Below, one piece after another: positions 1-9,900 of a stretch of DNA of 33,018 nt. The stretch covers positions 362,715 to 395,732 of the forward strand of contig NW_003141309.1 of NCBI RefSeq assembly GCF_000003605.2, written 5' to 3'. The notes beneath the pieces were generated by a model. It saw only the letters and a list, made by a program, of their open reading frames with translations, had not been told where the DNA came from and ran no database searches. Source of the DNA: Saccoglossus kowalevskii. Its lineage: Eukaryota > Hemichordata > Enteropneusta > Harrimaniidae. The stretch's first letter is position 1. Every line of letters begins with the position of its first letter. Made by a program: the position numbers and the translations under genes.

Positions 1-2721
1 GATCAAATCCTCATAATTTGAAGAGTGCGGGGAATTGTGGGAAATATCAATGTTTATAACACAAATGTGGCACATGGCAGCGCGACGATTACCACGCTTT
101 AAGGTAGAAGTCTAAACATTTTTGATCCAAAATTGCATGACAATGTACATTTGTGCTGGTTCATTATTGTGAAAAACCATGGAGCTACAATGCATTGTAC
201 AGTGACGTATTTTGTAATAATATTTATCAAAAATTGCTATTTTTAGAATAATTCCAAGCAATTATTTCTAAGCAATATTTCGCCTCAAATTGGATACTAT
301 GCTGTAAGCAATTATTTATTTTTGGCTCGATCCTACGCGCTCTGTGCTATGATACAATTAGTTTCTTTTTTTCTCAGAGACGGGATTTTTGCGAGGGGCA
401 CCTAGTGAATAGCTTAACGTTTATTTGTAGCTTTGTGCACGGTTACTAAAAAAGACAACCGTGCTCTGTAGTAACAGTTATCCACACCAACATACGATAC
501 CCGATACGCCATCCCCAAGTGTCATACGACGTCATAGTACTTACTGATTTTTGCCCAGTTTCCACTGATACCGTTTCTAGTTTTGTCTCCGACAAAGTCA
601 TCGTCGCCATGGCGAACGCTTTTATCAAAACCGATATTATGAACAATAATATTCAAACGTGTGTGTCGATATGCACGCAAGTATTCACCAAATAGTAAAT
701 CGGACACAGTCACAATAGCAAGGGGGTCAATGAATATCAGGTCATGGCGCAAGCGTAGTAACAGCGACAATTCATGATCGTGAGGGCGCTGTTTAAAGAG
801 ACTGATAACAATGGTTATTAGAAACACAAAGAGATGTGTTTGGGGAGCAACCTCATTAAAATCCGATGGAGGCTTCAACATTTTTTTTTTTAATTTTGTA
901 ATTGTTACTTTTGTTTATTTATTTATTTATGACTGTTTTTTTTATTCACTTGCTGTTATTAAATTTTTTCTTTGATATTATTTCCCCAATTGGGGTTAGG
1001 GGCGATCTGTACAAAAAAGATCTTGAAAAAAAAAAGTACTTCAGGGACAATGAAAAAAGTAGAAAACTATTTAAATAATTTTCAAAATTTCACACACACA
1101 GAAAGCCAAAAACAAAATGTATACTAACATCCTTGGAATGAAAATACTTACTGTTTTATCTTTAATGTTTTCAGCTGAATGGTAAAAAGGAAAACAACCG
1201 CTACTGGTAATGTTCCTAGGAATATTACAACATTGCAATGAGACAGATTTAGAATGCTATCTGCTGTAGTACTCAATTATTTATAGTAAAACAATATACA
1301 TCAGTACTGCAATCACTCATACTATTTATCGACAAAGAGAATATATGGAGAAAATGTATACATTACCCTGAACATCTATTTAATAACAAATTTTTCCACA
1401 TACATGTATGTATATTTGATTTTCTCTGCGACTGTGGTATTTTTGGTTAAATAAAAAATTCCACTGTCTTTGATGAAATTATCGGTAGTCTTTTTTCCTT
1501 GGAATTCTTTGCCTAAACTTGTACATTTTCTGTATCGGCACTTATGGATGAAAGATCTCGGTGTCATATTTGGACAAATGTGAAAACAAAACTTGTCATC
1601 AGGAATATGTGAATAAAATATTCGCTAAAAATCAATTTCTTCAGCTACCTCGATTTTGAAAGGGTAATTTACTAAACAGCTGTGATAAGCAATTTCACTA
1701 ATCTGAGATCGTAATAATAATGACTCTAAAATAAAACACAATGACAAATATTTTTATTCATTATATGTTACAATTTGGCAATAGTTTAATGGACGGATTG
1801 ATCACATCATAAAAATTCAATAGTAAAGACACAACAAACAGACACACATGTTATGAAGTGATATATGACATATGCTGATATACATGTATATGTACATCAT
1901 ATATCCCATAATATCTGACCATAATCATATGTTTTATTCCCATGAGCACTATGTAATTGTTGGCTGGTGTGCTCTTATATTAGAGATGAGTTCCTAATCG
2001 AACAATTACGATATGTTTTGCTATAAACTTGTGCACATGGCTGAAAACAACTACCACACTCTTCGATAAAATCCAGTTAAACCATCAATGATTATTTCCC
2101 TCTTGAACACTCTGTACACTGCAATAGTGACAGTCTACCAATTAAAAGTGGCAATGGTCTGTACCCAAAACATTTTTAATCTAAACCACTTATTGAGTTT
2201 CAGTGAACGGCATGAAATAGATTACAACGAAAAAATGTAAATACGCTTCTCTGCTGTTATATTAATTAATTACAAAATACAGGAGATATATAAAAATATT
2301 TTTATATAAAAACATGTGGAATGTTTTCGTTATTTACACGTTTTGAAATGAACACCAGCATCAAATTATTGAAAAATTTCATTTAAAGTTTTTACTCCAT
2401 GACCATTACTGAAGCTCTATTTGGGTCTTGGGACTATGTGAGAAATAATGAATATGCCTGAATTCTGGAAAATATTACAAATGTTATGTTAAAATCTCAA
2501 TGTTTTTAGGGTTAGGGTTAATCACTCAGGCTTGTCTTTGTTGATGATTTTGTATAGTGTTCAGATATTTATGCATTCGCTTAGATTTGCGTACTTAGTG
2601 CATCTTGCAGTAATCTAAACGAGAGAGGACCCTTCAATATTTTTCTTACATTCATATATCCCGTATATAACATAAATAAATCACAAAATAGTCCCAAGAT
2701 ACCAATAAAGCTTTAGCAAAT
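1..2721. other. Gene-free AT-rich stretch
   Basis: I see no supported gene here. The longest open frame (minus strand, 881-522, 119 codons) has no recognisable domain or clear splice sites, and a 63-codon minus frame at 1567-1376 is equally anonymous. The stretch holds a short TTTA run at about 914-930, which may be an old LINE tail on the minus strand, and two tandem TTAGGG units followed by TTAA at 2506-2521, too short to count as an interstitial telomere array. Confidence 0.5.
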
Positions 2722-3101
2722 TTAAGGTAGCAGCAGGAGAAAAACAAGTCAATAATTCATCTGTAATTCAGACATTCTTTAAAAATTACTATAATAACCT
2801 ATACATTTTCTGAAAGCTTAGATATAGGCGAATACCGTAGTGCATATACCATACCCATGCTTGTCTGAAGGGTTATCTGACGAACAATTTTGCAATGATG
2901 CTTTTTTTCTATTCTGACTATTGAAGATATCGTTTTGCAACATTTTTAGGTGCATGAATGGCTTGGAAATTGCACAGGAGGTTTGTCACTTTGTAGATTG
3001 AATGATCACATGTAAGTTTTTTTTATCTGCATTTTTTTGGCTATGACCAAATAACTACAGACATACTGGTACTATGGAATTTTCGCCAGTTGCTACCTTA
3101 A
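2722..3101. mobile_element. TTAA-flanked short inverted-repeat element (MITE), family A
   Basis: A 372-bp unit (2726-3097) is bounded on both sides by TTAA. Its ends form an 18-bp imperfect terminal inverted repeat (15 of 18 match): the left end reads GGTAGCAGCAGGAGAAAA and the complement of the right end reads GGTAGCAACTGGCGAAAA. TTAA duplication is the hallmark of piggyBac-type transposition. There is no coding capacity, so it would be a non-autonomous copy moved in trans. Assignment to piggyBac rests only on TTAA and the inverted ends. Confidence 0.6.
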
Positions 3102-3644
3102 GTAACTGAACTGTTTGTAAACAGTGTCAATTATCTAAACTCCTTGTACTAATTTGTTTGAATAATTGCTATGGTAACTGTACACATAAATGGGTTAATA
3201 AAAAGTTATTTCCCATTATTAATTTTAAGTGCAGTAGTTTCTCATTGTTCATTGTGCGTTTTAACTTCAAACAACACGGTCCTTTCAATCAAGACCGAAC
3301 ATATAATTTATTTCCATGATTTTTTTTTTAAATAATGTCTGGAAGCAATTTTTCACATGTAAAACAAAATGTACTCACTCTCACACAAAGTTTAAAAAAT
3401 ACATTCTCAAGGAAATAAATCTTGTCGTTAGTATTTGTTAAAGGCGATCTATTTTCTGAACTATTTTGACAAAGATTTTTCAAGGGCAAAGGAATTTCCT
3501 GCAACATTTGAAACATACTTTGCCAAAATACATTGTCAAGATCTGTTTTTCTGAACTATGATTTGCATATTCATGCGTAAATGTCATAAAAACAAATGAC
3601 CAATGTTTTGGATCTACACAGATCGCCTGCTTCTACAAGTTGTT

Positions 3645-3719
3645 TGATTGGTTCCCTGGAAAGATCAAGGCACGCTGATTGGTTTCCTGAAAAGATCAAG
3701 GCATGCTGATTGGTGCCTT
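3645..3719. repeat. 31-bp tandem repeat, about 2.4 copies
   Basis: Units begin with TGATTGGT at 3645, 3676 and 3707 (the last partial) and share AAGATCAAGGCA in the middle. It lies just past the stop codon of the STPG3-like gene, so it may be in that gene's 3' UTR. Confidence 0.75.
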
Positions 3720-3805
3720 CAGAAGCTACCATGTTGATGTTTTCATAGCAGTAAAAACTGAACAGTTTTGGGTACTTTCAAACTCAGACAACTGAGTTTA
3801 GTGAC

Positions 3806-3939
3806 TCATAATGTGGTATGTGGCCCAACATCATGGCGTTTTAAACGTCGCGTTCCGCTTATCGTGAATGCTTGCTGGGTATTTTTATAAGCGGTATACG
3901 TGACTTTAGGATTGTAAGCACCAGGACCGGGAGTAACTT
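3806..3939 (-). CDS. STPG3: STPG3-like gene, exon 8 (C-terminus)
   Basis: Acceptor TTTTTCAG|AAGTT, phase 1. Encodes EVTPGPGAYNPK, then QQAFTISGTRR, and ends HTTL with TGA at 3806-3808. The preceding intron is 3.4 kb and contains the Crypton-like fossil and two short inverted-repeat elements. Confidence 0.85.
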
Positions 3940-6900
3940 CTGAAAAATAAAACATAAAATAAACATTATTAACATTGAACTTTATTTCCAATATTTACTA
4001 ACTTATGATAAAATAGATTCAATTTAGCTAGGGAAATATAGATTCCTAGAATATGTCAGATACCAGGTGTTTAAAATAAGTGTAAAATGTTTAACCTTTT
4101 CACCACCAGAAATTCTCGCTCAAATTTGTCTGCACTTTTTCCTTATATTCTTCAATATTTCTGGAAATGAATCCTAATTTTGGAGCCAACACAGAAAATT
4201 TGAGTAATATTTTTACTCAAAGAATTTGGCTATTTTTGTCCCAATCGTCTGAAGGAAAGTGCAGACTACCGTACAAATGGGACTATTTTGTGTATTTGTG
4301 ATGAAAAGAGGGAACTGGTGGTGAAAAGGTTAAAGAACACCAACCAGGGGAGCTATTCAGCCATTACATCGGATATCACACGTGCGTTACTGAATTTTGG
4401 AAATGGGGGGGGGGGAGTGGTTATGAATCCCATTTCAAAACATTTCACGTACATCACCCCTTAATGGGTGTTCAAATACAGTACGTGCATTGTCACAGAT
4501 CTCTGAATTGACATAAATTTTCATTCTTTGATATTGAAATCATTGCAATATCAGTCTAACAGAAGACATTGATATTTCATTAAATTTAGATGTACCCTTT
4601 CTCTGAAAATCATTGTTTTGTTAACCCTAAACATGTAATGCAAGTTATTTGATTTCAGCCAAAATGAAAACTTTTTCCATGTATTTTCTATAACGCACAT
4701 GCTTACCCACCTTTGGGCTGAGTGGCCCCCATTACCATAGCAATGTACATTATGAATAGATATTTAGATGAAATGAAGTCTTATATTTTAAATATTGTTA
4801 TTTCTTGATTATTGCGTTACCCTGTTACCCTGGGTAACCAATAATCGGGTTACCTACTTAACACTATCAACCATGTAAAGTTATTGCAACCTTATGAAAA
4901 AAAAGGTGGTATCACCTTAATTAAAAATTATTGACAGTTTTAATTATAGGCAACAGACAACTAAATATGACAAAGATTGATGATAACTGACATTTGTAAG
5001 TAAGTAGATTCAATACTTAAGCAATAACCCCCGCCGAAGGCTGGTATACCACGAGATATTGCACAATTCACGACATATATGCACAAGCCGCAGGCAATTG
5101 TGCAATATCAAGTGGTATACCCAACTCCGGCAGGGGGTTATTGCTATTATATTATACCAGTATATTGACAATTCGATAAAACTAGTAAAAAATGAGTTTA
5201 CTTTCATCTACTAAAAGATCATGATTATGGCCCTCGAACATGAATATTTATAAGAATAGTATGCAGTTGTACGCTGAATGCATACAAAAATTACATGCGC
5301 AACACAGTTCAAATTGAATACAAACTAATATTTATTCCGTATGAAAAAGAAACGTATCCATGGCGAATAGAGTAGCGTAAACACACAAATTAGCATAACA
5401 AAAGATGACCTTTCTGGCCTTTTACTGACGCCCAACGCGATTTGAAATACAGAGTCGTGTACAGTTTGGATCATTAAAACAACGGATTTTCCACGTTCTC
5501 ATTCCGGTTTTTGTACAATTTGGATTGTAATTTGCCCATTGAAAGTACAGTTGTGAAATAAACTGGTTTTGTGACTCATCATACTACTTGTAACTGTGGA
5601 TATTTGACGTTCAGCTGTACTTGGTTCGACCAAAATTTGAGACGTGGCGGGACGCGGTGTATCATGTACGGCGACTGGCACGGCGACCTCAGTTCCAACA
5701 TCTGACCTGGATACGTTTGGTATAATCAAAGTTTTGTGACAGTATGACTGACAAGTTTTGTCGTTGTTCTGGGGTAATTTTGATGGTGTAAGATCAGATT
5801 GTCGCATCGTTTTTGTGACACGTACATGATATGTCTTGTCTCAACTCCGGTCGAAAGAAAGACTTTGCACGCCGTCGCTCTAATACAGTGGTTGGTGTAC
5901 ACTCAGCACAAATCTGCAGCTTTCGAAATTACCGTCATCATCTCCTGTAATTTATTTACCCATAGTGGAGAATTACAATACCATATATCGTCGTCGAATC
6001 CTGCGTTGTCCTGTGTTCTTTGAAACAGATGGCAATTACCCGGGTGCAATTTCACTGCAATTTTGTCAGCTAGAATTCGAACGCCGCTACGGGACACCAG
6101 TTGTTATTGGTGGCATACACTTTTGCCTGTGACTCATAGTTTTTTGCATTTTTTGTCCTTCAATCCCTCAATCTTATCTAGTACTTAAAGATCATGTTGG
6201 AGGTTTGCAATCCATCTCAAAGTCACATCACGGAGAACACAGCATTCTGGCGTTCGTTTAGGCACCTCACGGTGTTGAAGGACAATGGTTTAGGTTTGTG
6301 TGACGAACGACAATCACTCAACGACCGACGCTCACAACTTGGATCCCACCATTAACAAAAAGCAATATAACTTTTCAGATGTTTTTAATTCAGTATTTTT
6401 TTCAATAATCTTCCAAAATTCAACCACTATATTTTCCTAAAAATCATATATACCTGATTTATGTATTTCCGTATTAAACCTGTAGTCAATTCATGTTCCA
6501 GGGCCACTTGGTTTAGCCGTGCATTATCAGCCAATATACCATGGATTGCCTATGCAAATTTTGTGTTAGACCAATCAAATCAATGGATTAACACCATCAA
6601 TATACTGGTATAATATAATTTAAGATAAATGACAAAGATATACAATCTAGTTAAATCATGATGTATTGTAAGAAATGTATTTCATATAATTTATTCAATT
6701 TTAATATTTATTGTATTGTGAAATTTGTTTGTTTTTCATTGCATACATATATTAATTTTATTTCTGTAATTACCAAACATTCTAAAAGCTACAAATAAAT
6801 AATCAATTAAAAGAAATATATATATATATATACAAGAAAATAAATACTTTTTTTTAAAAAAGTTCAAAACAAGGAGAAAAATAAACAAACTAGGATTATA

Positions 6901-9900
6901 TTTTAATCAGATTGATAAAATATAAAACATTTATCAGCATTTACAGTAATAAACTGATTTACCTGGTGCACCAACTGACATGTAGGGAGAGAAATATACA
7001 GAATAAAACTCAATAGAAACAACTGTGGTGGAAAACGGGGTATCAACTATTTTGAAATATAATTTCATTTTTACAAATGTATCAACAGTAACTGAGAATA
7101 CAGATCAGAGGTGTAGAGCGGGAAGGCTGTCACATAATATGGAATATAATAGTTTCAGCCATTTTTAGAAAGACTATTTATATTTGTTTATTATTACATA
7201 ATTTAATCTCTTTGCTTTAAAAAGAATGGACAAACCGATAGATAAAGTTACCGAGCTAAAAATAATTTGTCTCTGTGTTTTTTTTTTTCAATTTCAAGGT
7301 TTTACAAGTAAAAAAATGAATATACTTAGAGTTTGTACACTCACCTGATGGAGGCCATAATGTGGTACCTCCGTGTCTCAATCGATGTGTGAATGATGGC
7401 GCTGTATGTAGTATTAATCTGTCAGCTTTATCTCGGTTGTATATATTGGGACCGGGTTCCTTTTCTGAACCTGTAAATATATAACATATGAACACAGTCA
7501 GTGGCATGTCATATCGGTTTAGAGGGAATCTATCATGTGAATGTCATATGCTTGCTATGTGTAACCATGTATCTATCATGTGACTGTCATATGCTTGCCA
7601 TGTATTGATCATGTGTAACCATGTATCTATCATGTGACTGTCATATGCTTGCCATGTATTGATCATGTGTAACCATGTATCTATCATGTGACTGTCATAT
7701 GCTTGCCATGTATTGATCATGTGTAACCATGTATCTATCATGTGACTGTCATATGCTTGCCATGTATTGATCATGTGCAACCATGTATCTATCATGTGAC
7801 TGTCATATGCTTGCCATGTATTGATCATGTGCAACCATGTATCTATCATGTGACTGTCATATGCTTGCCATGTATTGATCATGTGTAACGAGGTATCTAT
7901 CATATGATTGCCATGTGATTCTCATGTGACCGCCATGCGTTTGTCAGGTGACTGCCATGTGACATACCTTGTTTTCCAAATGACATCGATCCCCTATTTC
8001 CAATGATTGTAAATGAAGGCGTAGACGGTTGGGTTTGATGTCTCTTTCCGACCAATGTTTTAATATTATAAGTTGCTGGAGTTGGCCACTGTAAGAAAGT
8101 TAAGTATTTATACAAATTGGATCGGAGAAGTTGACCAACAAAAAATTCAAATGCACACTGTGAAGAATAGTTTTGTAGTATTTGTTCTCAATCAGTAAAA
8201 ACAAATTCCTGATTTCAAGCAAGATGACACGCCTCCTTGATGTCAAGAATAAAGGGCGCCCTCAAACAACATTAACTGATATATAAGTTGATTAGAATAG
8301 CTCAACATACCTTGTGATCGAATCTTAATCGATGCGTAAAATTATTACTGCTATGAAACCATTCTTTACTCCAAGCTTTATAACCACCACCACCTACGAT
8401 GAATTACATAATTACGATTTTCACGAGGACGAAATTTCACAATCATTGCAACAAAATTTTGCAAATTTCCCAGAATGGCTAATTGGGTTTAAAAAGTCAC
8501 ATGACATTGACTTACTTCGTTCGTGTAACTTCATTCCAAACGAATACTCGGGTGAGTTTGTTTCATTCAATGGTTTAATGTTCGGTGAATATGTACATGG
8601 TCCGGGGCCTTCCATGTCAATTTGTAACGGCGGTCTACTATTCATACACTGATCCCAAGCTGAATAAAAACAAAATATATAAATCATTTTTGGGTAAAAA
8701 GTAACAATTACTGTAAATCATTTAATATTTGCATCTAGCAATTATTTGTTTATTTGTCCACAAAAACAAAATTTCACAAAAAATTATTTCAACTGCCTGT
8801 CGTAAGCGAAATCTTCACTGCAAAAAAATTCTTCTGCAAAAATAAGTGGTTTATAGTATTTCCAGAAAAATAAAATTATTAATACCGCATATACTATACA
8901 ATTTTTTTCCCCTGAAAGTCTAGTAAAAATCAATATTTCCCTTTTCAAATCAGTAAGAATAAATGACACATGTCAACCTAATTTTTGATTTTCACTGAAA
9001 ATAAATTCAAGCTTAAGAAATTAACATATCAGACAGGCAGTATTTTCACACACAATGAATAAATTATTAACTTTGTTAATCCACCAGGTCCTTACTCCAC
9101 TTACTCATCAGTTTTCTACTGTTCCTTTCCTCGTAATAAATACTTGGTCCTTTGTTGATTGCGGCTCTTTTCCTGTAAGCAAAATAATTATCTATTTTAA
9201 TTAAACATTCAATGAGGTACTTAATTGGCTAATTAATAATAAAATTCTGAAACTGCAGAGCAATGATTTAATTAAAAAGTCAAATTTCAATGGTTCAGAA
9301 TTTGTTATTATAACTAGAAATTTGGTTAAAAAACCCACTGAGGCAATGATTAACATTTCAATATCAAAGGCACACAGGAAATCAACAAACTCATTAATTT
9401 TAACTAGTTTAAATAACCAATATGAATGATTTAGTGCTGTTTTGCATGGAGTCACATGACAGGAAGTGAATGCAAGTATGAAGACTAATGAATTACTGTG
9501 ATATTGTTTGGTAACCACGGTGATAGATCAACGGTTATATATTTATACAATATATTTCAAGACAGAGCTGCGTCACAGAATGTTCTACGTTACTAAGACG
9601 CGCACCACTGTTCCATGTATTTCTATGTGCTCTGTGCACGCTGCTGTGGAATGTTGAAACTGCAAAATGTTTTTGAGGAATCAATGTAGCAATTTATAAA
9701 TTATTACTGTGAAATACCTTTTTTTTGGTGGGATTTATGTTTGCTATTTGAACAAAAATTTATTCCAGTTCCAATAAAGTATTTTACAGTAACTACCGAT
9801 AACAGCTTTTTCGTGTTTCATGAAGTGAATAATTCTGATAAAGTTCAACTCAAGCGGGCAAAAGATTTGCAACTAAGACGCAACGAAAAAAAATTGTGTT

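Noticed and set aside
522-881. 119-codon minus-strand open frame
   Set aside because: No recognisable domain and no clear splice sites; preceded by an A-rich run. I could not support it as a gene.
1376-1567. 63-codon minus-strand frame with KCRYRKCTSLGKEF
   Set aside because: Short, anonymous, in repeat-rich AT sequence; no neighbouring exon of matching phase seen.
2506-2521. TTAGGGTTAGGGTTAA, telomere-like
   Set aside because: Only two units; expected occasionally by chance and not an interstitial telomere array.
7544-7903. 119-codon repetitive protein frame
   Set aside because: Produced by a 54-bp intronic minisatellite with a unit divisible by three; no evidence it is translated.
8332-8652. 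106-codon plus-strand frame
   Set aside because: Antisense to exons 4 and 5 of the STPG3-like gene and crosses their splice sites.
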